From: Haematobia irritans
Lineage: Eukaryota > Arthropoda > Insecta > Diptera > Muscidae
Assembly (NCBI RefSeq): GCF_050003625.1
Contig: NC_134399.1
Location: forward strand, 146,004,473 to 146,068,472
Length of the DNA: 64,000 nucleotides
Reading direction: 5' to 3'
How positions within the stretch are numbered: position 1 is the first letter of the stretch; every line of letters starts with the position of its first letter. Below, one piece after another: positions 45,724-57,740 of the stretch. The notes beneath the pieces are model-generated. The model did not search any database and was not told where the DNA came from. It saw nothing but the letters and a program-made list of their open reading frames with translations. The position numbers were made by a program, and so were the translations under genes.

Positions 45724-46188
45724 GGTCTTAGAGCAACATTTCGATGTGTTACAAACGGAATGACAAAGTTAATATTGCCCCCCATCCTATGGTGGAGGGT
45801 ATAAAAAAGTGTTGTTCCACCAAGACAACGCACCGTGCCACAAGTCATTGAGAACGATGGCGCAAAAATTCATGAATTGGGCTTCGAATTGCTTCCCCAC
45901 CCACCGTATTCTCCAGATCTGGCCCCCAGCAACTTTTTCTTGTTCTCAGACCTCAAACGGATGCTCGCAGGGGAAAAATTTGGCTGCAATGAAGAGGTGA
46001 TCGCCGAAACTGAGGCCTATTTTGAGGCATAACCGAAGGAGTACTACCAAAATGGTATCAAAAAATTGGAAGGTCGTTATAATCGTTGTATCGCTCTTGA
46101 AGGAAACTATGTTGAATAATAAAAACGAATTTTGACAAAAAAAATGTGTTTTTCTTTATTAGACCGTGGACTTATCAGCCAAGCTTTA

Positions 46189-47705
46189 TGAATTGAATGC
46201 AATTGTTCTGATGCATACACGAAATGTACCTGCAGACACCCCCTGGAAGCATATTACACGAATATCTATGTCTATTTGAATACTATTTAATATAGAAAAT
46301 GAAAACTCAGTTAATATCTGGTGCTCAGTTTCTTACAAACGATGTAACTTTTGGAAAATAATGTAAATTTGAATTGAAGGGAAATTAACAATATTGGCAT
46401 GAATTGAAACGAATTAAATTTTATTTAATTATTCTAAATGTTATAATAAATGGCGGTGAACAGAATTCGATTGCTTAGCATTCAAACGAAATGCACTGGA
46501 GTGAACCAACGTTTCATCTTTATTGACTCGGATTCAATTAAATTAGAGAGAATTGTGATTTAGATTAATGGAACTAATTTCAATTAAATTCCCATAATTA
46601 ATATAAAAACAAAAAATATTAATTAAAGTTCAATTCTCATATATTTACTAACTCATATTAAATATTTAATTTTTTTACTAAAAACGACAAAACTGAAAAA
46701 TTGTCCTACCTACCAATAAGCAAATAATAATAATACAACATGTATGGCATATGAAATATAAAAAAATAAATTAAGATTAGACTTCAAATTTCAACTATTA
46801 TTCTCCCCTTTGATAAAAAATAAATAAAATATTCTCTGCACATTTGGTTGATATATCAAACTGCAAATGCAAACGAAGAAATTTTTTTGAATTTATGTTC
46901 AAGTAATAAACAAACAACTGAAATAATAATTTCTTATTTATGACTTCTTTACGAGCAAATCAGGCCAGAGCCAAAGAAGCAAGTAAACATACAACAGGGA
47001 AGCAAGGAGTATAAAAAAATCTGAAAGATATCCAATTTACCTCTTTGATTTGTGGACCAGAGTATGTTCTTCGTTTCTTTCAAATATAGATTTGTTTGCA
47101 AAATTTTGCTTCTTTTCTTCGTTTTGCTCCAACCAGAAAATCCAATCAAATGTAAACCTTTTGTTGCATTCTAATATCTTCTGCAAATAAACAAAAAAAG
47201 AAAAATGTTTAGGATAAGATTCATATTTTAATGGAATTTAGAAGTGGTATAGTAAGCAAAATGTATAGATTTATATGACTTTAGGTAAATTATATGTAAA
47301 CATGTTTTCATAGGCTTTGGATAAAATTTGAATAAGGTCGATACTGAATAATAATAATAATGGTCAAGTTTTTTGAACAAAACAACAAAATATTTTTAAA
47401 CAATAATTCTCATATGAATGTTGTTCAATATATGTATATACCATATTCAGACCTCCGTCTTTCCTGATTGGTAAAGCTAGAATTCTCAATTACACAAGAA
47501 AGAACGTTATGAGGAAATTGTAGTAAGTAACCTCGTCGTAGTTAATATTTACTAATTTTGAAAAGTGCATCGAAATTTTCTTCGGCTTTAGTTAGCATTG
47601 AACTTATTTGTACGGTCATTGAAATCTATACACACGTGTAGTTTATAAAATTTTTGAGATATAATTGGAGTAGAGAAAATGTCATTGAGCTGGGGGAAAT
47701 TAAAA
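46189..47705. other. AT-rich DNA, nothing recognised
   Basis: No gene, RNA or known repeat identified over 1.5 kb. Short frames are low in complexity. Confidence 0.55.
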
Positions 47706-47709
47706 AAAA

Positions 47710-49880
47710 AACTCAAAATTTTATTTTTATAGAAAATGTTGTCAAAATTGTATTTTTATAGAAAATTTTGTTAATTTTTTTTTTCTATAAAAAATTTTGT
47801 CAAAATTTTATTTCTATTAAAAATTTCGTCCAAATTTTATTTTTATAGAAAATTTTGTAAACATTTTATTTCTATAGGAAATTTTGTCCAAATTTTATTT
47901 CTATAAAAAATATTCTCCAAATTTCATTTCTGTGGAACATTTTCCCACAATTTTATTTCTACAGAAAATTTTATCAAAAATTCTATTTCTATAGGAAATG
48001 TTGTCCAAATTTTATTTCTATGGAAAATTTTCTGAAAATTTTATTTCTATAGAAAATTTTGCCAAATTTTATTTCTATAGAAGATTTCGTCAAATTTTTA
48101 TTTCTATAGAAAATTTTGTCAAATTTTTTTTCTATAGAAAATTTTGTTAAAATGTTATTTCTATAGAAATTTTGTCAAAATTTTATTTCTATAGAACATT
48201 TTTCCAAAATTGTATCTCTATAGAAATTTTTTTCAAAATCTATTTCTATAGAAAATTTTGTAAAAATGTTATTTCTTAGAAAATGTTGTAAAAATTTTAT
48301 TTCTACAGAAAATTTTTCAAATTTTTTTTCTATGAACAATTTTGTTAAAATTTTATTTCTAGAGAAAATTTTGTCAAGATTTTATTTCTATAGAAAACTT
48401 TGTCAAAATTTTATTTATACAGAAAATTTTGTGAAAGTTTTATTTTTACAGAAAATTTTGTCAATATTTTATTTCTACAGAAAATTTTGTCACAATTTTA
48501 TTTCTATGGAAAATTTTCTCAAAATTTTATTTCTATAGAAAATATTGTCAACATTTGATTTCTATAGAACATTTTGTCCAACTTTTATTTCTATGGAAAA
48601 ATTTTATTTCTATAGAAAATTTTGCAAATTTTATTTCTATAGAAAATTTTGTCAAAATTTTATATCTATAGAAAATTTTGTCAAAATTTTATTTTTATAG
48701 AAAAATATTATTTCTATAAAAAATCTTGTCAATATTTTATTTATATAAAAAATTTTGTCCAAATTTTATTTTTATGTTATAGAAAATTTTGTCAAAATGT
48801 TATTTCCATAGGAAATTTTGTCAAAAGTTTATTTCTATCGAAAATTTTGTGAAAATTTTATTTTTATAGAAAAATTTTATTTCTATAGAAAATTTTATCA
48901 AATTTTATTTCTATAGAAAATTTTGTCCAAATATTATTTCTATAGAAAATGTTGTCAAAATTCTATTTCTGTAGGAAATGTTGTCCAAATTTTATTTCTA
49001 TAGAAAATTTTGTCAAAGTTTTATTTTTACAGAAAATTTTGTCAAAATTTTATTTCTACAGAAAATTTTGTCAAAATTTATTTGTATGGAAAATTTTCTC
49101 AAAGTTTTATTTTTATAGAAAATTTTGTCAAAATTTAATTTCTATAGAAAATTTTGTCAAAATTATATTTCTATAGAAAAATTTGTCAAAAATTTATTTT
49201 TAGAGAAAATTTGGTCAAAATGTTGTTTCTATAGAAAATTTTGTCAAAATTTTATTTTTATAGAAAATTTTGTCAAATTTTACTTCTATAGAAATTTTGT
49301 CAAAATTTTATTTCTATAGAAAATTTTGTTAACATTTTATTTCTATAGAAAATTTTGTCAAATTTTTATTTCTAGAGAAAATTTTGTCACAATTTTATTT
49401 GTATGCAAATTTTCTCAAAATTTTATTTTTATAGAAAATTTTGTCAAAATTTTATCTTTATAGAAAATTTTGTCAAAATTTTATTTCTATAGAAAATTTT
49501 GTCAAAATTTTACTTCTATAGAAAATTTTGTCAAACTTTTATTTCTATAGAAAATTTTGTCAAAAATTTATTTTTAGAGAATATTTGGTCAAAATGTTGT
49601 TTCTATAGAAAATGTTGTCAAAAATTTATTTTTAGAGAAAATTTGGTCAAAATGTTGTTTCTATAGAAAATTTTTGTCAGAATTTTATTTCTATAGAAAA
49701 TTTTGCCAAAATTTTATTTTTGCAGAAAAATTTTGTCAAAATTTTATTTCTGTGGAAAATTTTCTCAAAATTTTATTTCTATAGAAAATTTTCTCAAAAT
49801 TTTATTTCTATGGAATATTTTCACAAAATTTTATTTCTATAGAAAATTTTGTAAAATTTTTATTTCTAGAGAACATTTGT
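47710..49880 (+). repeat. Longest 30-bp minisatellite block
   Basis: About 2.17 kb, some 70 units of the TTTCTATAGAAA / TTTTGTCAAAATTTTA repeat with many single-base variants. As 30 is a multiple of three, open frames of repeated decapeptides (KFYFYRKFCQNFISIENFVK type) arise, interrupted by length changes; they are not evidence of a gene. No DINE-like termini flank the block. Confidence 0.93.
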
Positions 49881-50912
49881 GAAGTACTTCTTAGTTGGAG
49901 AGCAATATTTCTCAAAATCGACCAAAACATCAAGAATTCTACAAATGTACCAAACACTCAAAAATCGACCATGTTTAGTAGAATTCTACAAACTTGTGGG
50001 CTGGTAGTATCGTGGTACCGCACTTCTGCAAAGATGATGTGAATCGTAGCGTAACTGTGAATGTTGAGTACAACAGTGGGATGGTATCCAACTTTTTTTT
50101 GGCCAAAATGCAAGAACTGGACGTGAGTTTAACTTTCTTTTGAATTGCTTTCAAGCCGAAGAATTAAAGGACACATTTAAGACACAATTCAATTTTAAAT
50201 TTGAGTTTTGCGTACTTTTTTGTAGAAAATAAATTTTGATTTATTCGTTTTTTTCAGGTTTTTTTCTTCATGTGCTAGCAAAACCCATTAAACGATAATT
50301 TGAGGTTTCCAAATTTAAGTGGAAATTATTCTATAAGTACACAGAAAAAAATATTTACGTGATATTAAAGATTTTATTTCTATGGAAAATTTTCTCAAAA
50401 TTTTATTTCTATGGAAAATTTTCTCAAAATTTTATTTCTATAGAAAATTTTGTAAAATTTTTATTTCTAGAGAACATTTGTGAAGTACTTCTTAGTTGGA
50501 GAGCAATATTTCTCAAAATCGACCAAAACATCAAGAATTCTACAAATGTATCAAACACTCAACAATCGACCATGTTTAGTAGAATTCGACAAACTTGTAG
50601 GCTGGTAGTATCGTGGTACCGCACTTCTGCAAAGATGATGTGAATCGTAGCGTAACTGTGAATGTTGAGTACAACAGTGGGATGGTATCCAACTTTTTTT
50701 TGGCCAAAATTCAAGAACTTGACGCGATTTTTAAACTAAAGGACACATTTAAGACCCAATTCAATTTTAAATTTGAGTTTTGCGTGTTTTTTTGTAGAAA
50801 ATAAATTTTGATTTATTCGGTTTTTTTTTCAGATTTTTTCTTCATGTGCTATCAAAACCCATTAAACGATAATTTGAGTTTCCAAATTTAAGTGGAAATT
50901 ATTCTATAAGTA
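49800..50912 (+). repeat. Tandem duplication of ~601 bp
   Basis: GAAGTACTTCTTAGTTGGAG occurs at 49881 and 50482. About 500 bp after it are nearly identical, including ACCGCACTTCTGCAAAGATG and CAAAACCCATTAAACGATAA. The second copy lacks ~36 bp. The unit holds the end of the minisatellite, an unknown segment and the 5' part of an E1 element. A diverged third copy of the middle is at 51530-51700. Confidence 0.88.
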
Positions 50913-51525
50913 CACTGAAAAAAATATTTACGTGATGTTAAAAATTTCGCAACCTAAATTTTAGGATGCGAAATTTACAAAATATTAAGGACAAATTTCT
51001 TTAAAATAATAAAATTTCAATTAAAATAAATTTTATAATCTTTGCTTCAAAATTTTTTTGTCATTAAATCCAGAACACACATTTTGAAAATTTGCGTCCC
51101 TTCGTTAAAGTTGCATGTCTTTAAACTAAGGCAAAATTTCCTTAAAGTAAAGAAACACATTTTTGATGTGTTTCTTTACTTTAAACTAAGGCAAATCGTC
51201 CTTAAATTAACTGAAATATTGGATCATTAGATTAAAGAAAAAACGCTTCGAATATATACTTATGTAGCATCTTTAATATAAAGTTTTTTTGGAATTAAGA
51301 AAATATTTTTTATTATCCGTCATAATGTGGATTTTTAAACTGGCATTTGTTTGTACGTGAAAAACTTTATTAATAAAAATAAAATGAAAATTCGATAAAT
51401 GAGATCTATATCTTAATTTTAATTTTTCTTATTTTAAAGAACCCGCACCTTTGGCTCGGAATTAATACCAAAATCCTTAAAGGAAGGTCAAAATCTTTGG
51501 ATTCAAGCAAACTTTTTTTTGAGTG
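50913..51525 (+). mobile_element. E2-type short DNA element, complete
   Basis: CACTGAAAAAAATATTTACG at the left and TTTTTTTTGAGTG at the right, flanked by TA (50911-50912, 51526-51527). 613 bp, non-coding. The interior contains the palindromic GCAACCTAAATTTTAGGATGCG-like block. Confidence 0.85.
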
Positions 51526-52558
51526 TATCATGGGACCGCACTTCTGCAAAGATGATGTGGATCGTAGCGTAACTGCGAATGTTGAGTACTACAGTGAGAT
51601 TATATCCAACTTTTTTCGGTCAAAATGCAAGAACTTGACGTGATTTTAACTTTATTTTGTATTGCTTTCAAGTCGAAGAATTGAAGGACACATTTAAGAC
51701 ACACTTCACTTTTAAATTAGAGTTTTGCGTTCTTTTTTTTTTTTTTTTGAAAAAAAATTTGATGTATTCGTTTTTTCAGGATTTTTCTTCGTGTGCTATC
51801 AAAACCCATTAAACTATAATTTGAGTTTCCAAATTCAAGTAGAAATTATTCTGTTTCAAATAAAAAAGTTTTTAAAATAAAATATTTAAAAATAGTTCTT
51901 ATGTCTGAAAGCTTTATTTGCTTTGTTGTCAAGATACAAAACGTCAACAAATTTAAGGACGATTTAGTTAATTTTAAAGAATTGTCCAGAATTATTAAAG
52001 TCAAGTTGACCTTAGTCAAACTAATTTTATTTCTTGTAAGGATACCCAATTTTAACTCGAATCACTTAACTATAAGGACAAAACGACTTTGTCGAAAAGT
52101 GTATCGACTTTTGGACAAGAGAAAAAACTTTATGAAAATACCCCAGTCAGAAATTTACGATGGTTATAAATATTGAGCGTTGTGACAGCGTTGGAACCCA
52201 ACGTTGAAACAACGCTTGCTAAACAAATTAATTGACGGTTTTTAAATAGTAAATTTTCCATAAAATTATCGTTGAAAATGCATGTTCCATCAATGTCCAA
52301 TGGTTTTTAATGAGTAATGGAGGTATTATTGTTGATAGGAATTGATTTATAATAGGATAATGTTCCTTTATCATATAAAGTGAATATGTACATTAACAGT
52401 GAAACCACTAGGAACAACAATTTGGGTAATTTTACAAATGAGTAGAAAGTTTTAACTAAACTAAACGCTGACATCACGCCAAAACCCAAATATAAGTACT
52501 TATTTATCGACTAATTGAAGAAATTTTGTTAGACATAATTACTTTTTTCACATGTTAA

Positions 52559-52789
52559 GGTGAGTATTAACTTCGAGTTTAGCCGCTTAAATCGCTAAAG
52601 TGAAAACTAAAGCAGTAAGAAAAATTCACAAAATCATACATATTTGTTGCAAATTTTATTATAACTTGATGGGGAAAAGCCCAAAGCAAATTTTCACAAA
52701 GTTTGTATTCCTTAAAATGGATTATTAAAGAAAAGTAATCGTGAAAAAATGACGTTTTTATCGCCTAAACTCGAACTTAATACCCACCT
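52559..52789. mobile_element. 231-bp MITE with TTAA flanks
   Basis: TTAA at 52555-52558 and 52790-52793. Inverted ends GGTGAGTATTAACTTCGAGT / AACTCGAACTTAATACCCACC(TT). It fits a piggyBac-type non-autonomous element. Confidence 0.83.
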
Positions 52790-53096
52790 TTAAAGAAAAT
52801 TTCATTGCTTGAAGGAAAAAATTGGGGTTCAGTATTGCAAGAATGTTCTTTTGGTGCATTTGGGGTAAAATGTACAAATCTTTTGGCGCATTTGGGGTAA
52901 AATGTACAAATCTTAAGAAATTCTGAATTCTTTGTGTGAAATACGCACATTTGTGTATAACTTTTTCCCTTTGTTAAGTTCATTTTAGTGTCGTAGAAGA
53001 TTCTCTTTTTAATGTACCTTAAAATTTTTCCAAGAGTGAATTTTGAACTATTACCTATAGGAAATAATAAAGACATATGACTAGCCCCTAAAATCA

Positions 53097-53275
53097 CAAA
53101 ATTTTCACGATTACTTTTCTTTAATAATTCATTTTAAGGAATACAAACTTTATGAAAATTTGCTTTGGGCTATTCCCCATCAAGTTATAAAGAAATCTGC
53201 AACAAATATGTATACTTTTATGCCTTTTTTACTGATTTAGTTTTCACTTTAGCGATTTTTGACCATATTAAAATA
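53097..53275 (-). mobile_element. Inverted partial copy of the TTAA MITE
   Basis: Reverse complement of most of 52559-52789 (TTTTCACGATTACTTTTCTT, GGCTATTCCCCATCAAGTTA, GTTTTCACTTTAGCGATTTT). Both ends are missing. With the first copy it forms a ~170-bp arm palindrome around a 340-bp spacer. Confidence 0.83.
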
Positions 53276-53333
53276 ATTTCTTTACCAATTATAAATGTCA
53301 ATCTTAATCTTAGTTATGTATTTTTCCTATTAA

Positions 53334-53550
53334 CGGCCATTTTCATGTAGCTCCGTTAGGCTTTAACTGCCAAATAACAGAAAGTAAATTGCAAATATCT
53401 TCTCTCCAGTTAACTTTAAGTGAAAAATGCTCGTCAGTTGTGTTCCTAACTGGCTATGGCATATATATGCAAGATGATAATTTCGTCCATAATACGGTTC
53501 AAAAGTTGGTTAGTTAACGGAACACTAACGGAGCTTTATGAAAATGGGGG
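53334..53550. mobile_element. H-type MITE, second copy
   Basis: Left TTAA at 53330-53333, ends CGGCCATTTTCATGTAGCTC / GGAGCTTTATGAAAATGGGG, and body CTTTAACTGCC as at 38738. The right TTAA is not preserved. Confidence 0.78.
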
Positions 53551-54054
53551 TAATTGTTAATTGTTAAGTTTTCTGATGTTCCTTTGTAAAGTGTAAAACA
53601 CTAATTTTGTTTTGTTTCAATAGCGGTTTTAAGGTACTGTAAAATTATAATTCTAACCCTCCTAAAGCATTCTAGAAACAATTGGAAAGACGTATGAAAT
53701 TTTGTTTTTCAGTGCTTTTTAATGGTTGTAAAAACCATCGATACACCGTATAACGATGTTATCATTTTGGGGTTGTCAAAGCGTTCGTTAAACCATCGGA
53801 AAAGCGTATAAAATATTGTTTTCATGACGCTTTGAAAACGTTGTTAAATACAATCGATACACCGTGGAATGATGTTATCATTTTGGGGTTGTAACAACGC
53901 TTTTTCCCACCGTGTATCAACCGTTCACAACGCTTTTCCGATGGTTTTTTTCTGACTGGGACGTCTTTAATGATAAGCAAAATTCGTATTCGAATTTTAA
54001 GAATATTACAACTTTGGTCTCATTTGGACAATATTTTTTTTTTCAGTATAGTTT

Positions 54055-55238
54055 TGATTTCGTTTGAGAAATTTGTGGTCTTTGCAATTGTTTGATATTG
54101 AATGCTCTTTTATTTTCCAGATTACAAATTTTAAATTCATTTTATACAGGTTCTAAATTATTTCCGAGAATATAAATAGTTTTAGAATTTAAAAAAAAAA
54201 TGATGAATTGTAATATATTCTTCAAAGATTTTCCGCTGAGCTTATATTTCAATCAATTGAAAATTTTATGATATTTAAAACCTATGTGCTTTCAACTTCT
54301 CCACACGACTCAAATTTGTATATGAAGCACCACCAAGAGTGACATGGTACAGACGCCTTCAATGACAAACATCAAACTCAAACATTCCAGTATGTAAAAA
54401 CAAAGTAACCAACTAAACTAAATAAAACTCTTTACTTAATTCACAGCAATTGTAATTTGTGCAATTTTAAAGGGGGAAAAACAATATAGGGGACACTCCA
54501 CTCGGGTGCAGTGGACAATCAATTTCCTTATGCCTTTCCCTAGTTGTTTGGCAAGAGATTATGAAAATAAAACCGGAAGTGTCACTTAAATGACATCAAG
54601 TAGATGAATGGATGTCGTCCAATACGTAACGCATAATCACTTTAAATTGAGTAGACCAGACATGGGGCCATGCATCTCGATCAATCGATGGACCGATCGA
54701 TTACATCTTCAGTGTGAATGCCTGGATAGATGGGTTAGACGAATGAAAGGCGGCGACGTATTTATGACAAAAACCTTCTTTTGGATGACAACAAAGTTGT
54801 GATAGAAAATACACCAGAAGAAAGCATAAGAAAAACTAAACTATCAACAGATAAGCCATACAAAAAAAAACAACCTCACAGATACATTCGTATAAACACA
54901 TATATCCGTACATACATAAACTCCCATTAGTATGTCAATCTATAGCCAATACATGGCTTTTGTAGAAAAACTTGTTATAAAATCCAATTGAAGCAACCAC
55001 ATCAATTGCAAAAGAATTGTGTCACATTCGATGTAACTCGACCAACAATACGAACAACAACAACAGCCAAAAGTGAATGTTACTTTTACTCAGTGTCTTG
55101 CTGAACTGAACTCTGATTCACTGTGAGAAATGTTCGAAAGGGTAAAATAAATATGAGGTAATAGTTGAGCCCGCCAGGCTTCACCTGGGCATATTAAATC
55201 ATTCAAATCAGGCAAATTCGAGTATATTGTACCCTACA
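54055..55238. other. AT-rich DNA, nothing recognised
   Basis: No gene, RNA or known repeat identified. A 64-codon frame at 54608-54802 has no recognisable motif. Confidence 0.5.
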
Positions 55239-55239
55239 C

Positions 55240-55530
55240 TGAAAAAAAATTTGTAATGAAGCCAAAAATTCCATGTCCTTAGAATACGAATCTGAATTTT
55301 GCTTAGTATAGAAGACGCATTTTTCTCATATAAAGTTTTTTCCTTTTCCAAAAGTCGATAACCGTTTCAATGAAGGCATTTTGTCTTTATAGTTAAGTGA
55401 TTCGACATAAGATTGAGTATCCTAAAATGAAAGAAATAATTCGGAAAAATTATTCAAAATTAATGAAATTGTCTTTAAATTTGTTGTCGTTTTGCATCTT
55501 GCCTACAAACCAAAAAAGCGTTTGAAAATA
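55240..55530 (-). mobile_element. E1-type element, 3' half
   Basis: Reversed: CACTGAAAAAAAATTTG next to TA, then GTCCTTAGAATACGAATC, CAAAAGTCGATAACC, TTATAGTTAAGTGATTCGAC and GTCTTTAAATTTGTTGTCG. The other half is missing; a DINE-like A element adjoins. Confidence 0.78.
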
Positions 55531-55533
55531 GGA

Positions 55534-56165
55534 CTTTTTATATCCTGCGCCAAACTGTGGAACAGGGTATTATAAGTTAGTGCATGTTTGCAATACCCCG
55601 AAGGAGAGGAGATAGACATAGGGTGTCTTTGGCAATGTTGCTCAGGGCCGGCCCTTGAGTCCGTCTGTCTGTCTGTGAACAAATTTTTGTAATCAAAGTC
55701 TAGGTCGCAATTTTAGTCCAATCGACTTCAATATTGGCACAATTATGTATTTTGGGTCAGAATAGAACCCTAGTGATTTTGGAAGAAATCGGTTCGGTTT
55801 TAGATATAGCTCCCATATCTACTAATAATATCGCCGCAGAAACCAGAATTTAATACTCATTCATTTTAAATTTTGCACAAAAAGTACAATTGATAGTGTA
55901 GTAAAGTGTGCCGAATTTGGTTGAAGTCGGTTCAGATTTAGATATAGCTCCCATATATACCTTTCGCCCGAGATGCACTCATATCGCCCCAGAAGCCAGA
56001 GTTTTTCCCTAATTTGCTTTGAATTTTACACAGGGAGTAGAATTTATATTGTTCCTATGCGTGCCAAATTAGGTTGAAATCGGTTCAAATTTAGATATAG
56101 CTCCCATATACATGTTTTCGGCAATATAACCACATTTTCCTTGTAAAACCCCGACTGGCACATGA
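55534..56165 (-). mobile_element. DINE-like family A element, partial
   Basis: Far-end hairpin (CCAAACTGTGGAACAGGGTA), GTCCGTCTGTCTGTCTG run, then three decayed repeat units (GATATAGCTCCCATATATAC). Like 41.9-42.1 kb it has GGAGAGGAGATAGACATAGG and GGGCCGGCCC next to the far end. Ends at about 56165 without the GC hairpin. Confidence 0.78.
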
Positions 56166-56189
56166 TGAAAACCGCGGGAAAAATTTATA

Positions 56190-56345
56190 AATTATGATTT
56201 GTTTCCTAGAATCCAGTACGCAAAACTTTAATTTAAAAGAAATTGTGTCTTACATTTGTCCTTACTTCAATTCTCCGTTTCTTTAGGCTGGGAATCAATA
56301 CCAAAATCATTAGTGTAAGGCCAAAATCATTGAGACCGGGTATGC
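56190..56345 (-). mobile_element. E-type element fragment
   Basis: Contains CTTACTTCAATTCTCCGTTT and TCAATACCAAAATCATTAG, similar to 4980-5040 and to E1/E2 interiors. Short and old. Confidence 0.55.
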
Positions 56346-56639
56346 TTTTTATACCCACCACCATAGAATGGTGATGGGGGTATAATAAGTATGTCATTCC
56401 GTTTGTAACACATCGAAATATCGATTTCCGACTATATAACATAAAGTATATATATTCTTGATCAGGGAGAAGTTCTAAGACGATATAAGCATGTCCGTCT
56501 GTCCGTCTGTCTGTCTGTTGTAATCACGCTACAGCCTTCAATAATGGCGCTATCGTCCTGAAATTTGGCACAGATTCGTGTTTTGTTTGCCGGCAGGTCA
56601 ATTTCGAAGATGGGCTATATCGGTCCAAGTTTTGATATA

Positions 56640-57740
56640 GTCCCCATATAAACCGACCTCCAGATGTGGCGTCTTGGACATTTAAAAGCCGTAGTTTTTA
56701 TCCAATTTGCCTGAAATTGGAAATCTGGAGGTATTTTAGGACCATCAAAGAGTGTGCCGAAAATTGTGCTTATCGGTCCATGTTTCGGTATAGCCCCCAT
56801 ATAGACCGATTTCCGGATTTTGCTTCTTTGGCGTCTAGAAACTGTATTTTCTATCTGATTTGCCTGAAATTGAAAATCTAGAGGTATTTTAGGACCATAA
56901 AGAGGTGTGTCGAAAATGGTCTGTATCGGCCCATGTTTTGGTATAGCCCCCATATAGACCGATCTCCCGATTTTGCTTCTTGGGCCTCTAGAAACTTTAT
57001 TTACCATCCGATTTGCCTGAAATTGGAAATGTAGAGGTATTTTGAGATCAAAAAAAGGTGCGCCGAAAATGGTACCCATCGGTCCATGTTTTGGTATAGC
57101 CCCCATACAGACCGATCTCCCGTCTAGATCTTGGGCGTCTAGAAACTGTATATTCTATCCGATTTGCCTGAAATTGAAAATCTAGAGGTATTTTATTTAT
57201 GGTCCGTATCGGTCCACATTTTGGTATAGCCCCCATATAGGCCGATCTCCTGATTTTTCTTTTTGGGCTTCTAAAAACTGTATTTACTATCCGATTTGCC
57301 TGAAATTGGAAATCTAGAGGTATTTTGGGACCATAAAGAGGTGTGTAGAAAATGGTTAGTATCGGTCCATGGTTTGGTATAGCCTACATATAGACCGATT
57401 TCCGGATTTTGCTTCTTGGGCGTCCAGAAACTGTATTTTTTATCCAATTTGCCTGAAATTAAAAATCTAGAGGTATTTTAGGACCAAAGATTGGTGTGTC
57501 GAAAATGGGGTGTATCGGTCCATGTTTCGGTATAGACCCCATTTTAGGGTTTTTTTTCCCGGGAACGGGATCCCGGGAATTCCCGTCCGGGAAAAAGAAA
57601 ACCCTACCACATATAGACCGATCTCCCGATTTTAGATTTCGTAGTTTTTACAAAATTTTGTCAGAAATTGGAATTCTAAAGGTATTTGAGGAACATTAAG
57701 AGGTGTGTCGAAAATTTTGAGTATTGGTCCATGTTTTAGT
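56640..57740 (+). repeat. 153-bp tandem array of family C
   Basis: GTATAGCCCCCAT-type landmark TAGC(C) starts at 56791, 56944, 57097, 57237, 57380 and 57533, giving steps 153, 153, 140, 143 and 153. The two short steps are small deletions. On the minus strand the first units stay open as ~51-residue peptide repeats (MGAIPKHGPI start). Confidence 0.9.
57547..57604. mobile_element. 58-bp GC-rich palindromic micro-element
   Basis: GGGTTTTTTTTCCCGGGAAC at the left, CCGGGAAAAAGAAAACCC at the right, with three CCGGGA/CCCGGG blocks in the middle. TA on both sides (57545-57546, 57605-57606). It interrupts a C-array unit. High GC in AT-rich surroundings marks it as foreign to the array. Confidence 0.75.

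Larger units (their letters stand above)
52142..53960. mobile_element. Element with CCCAGTCAGAAA ends, carrying nested MITEs
   Basis: Inverted ends CCCAGTCAGAAA / TTTCTGACTGGG with AC on each side (52140-52141, 53961-53962). The right subterminal region has two direct repeats (ATCGATACACCGT, GATGTTATCATTTTGGGGTT at ~53735 and ~53862) and several ACAACGCTTT/CCATCGGAAAAGCG blocks. The host E1 sequence gives an empty site. No transposase is visible; three smaller MITEs occupy the middle. Confidence 0.78.
51640..54054 (+). mobile_element. E1-type element split by a 1.8-kb insertion
   Basis: The E1 sequence runs to AAAAACTTTATGAAAATAC at 52141 and continues at 53961 with ACGTCTTTAATGATAAGCAA to TTTTTTTTCAGTATAG. 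Joined, the parts follow the order of the complete E1 at 62564-63184. The insert is the element at 52142-53960. Confidence 0.8.

Noticed and set aside
48266..49319. Several plus-strand frames with repeated KFYFYRKFCQN-type decapeptides
   Set aside because: They follow from the 30-bp period being a multiple of three; the same peptides appear wherever the minisatellite does.
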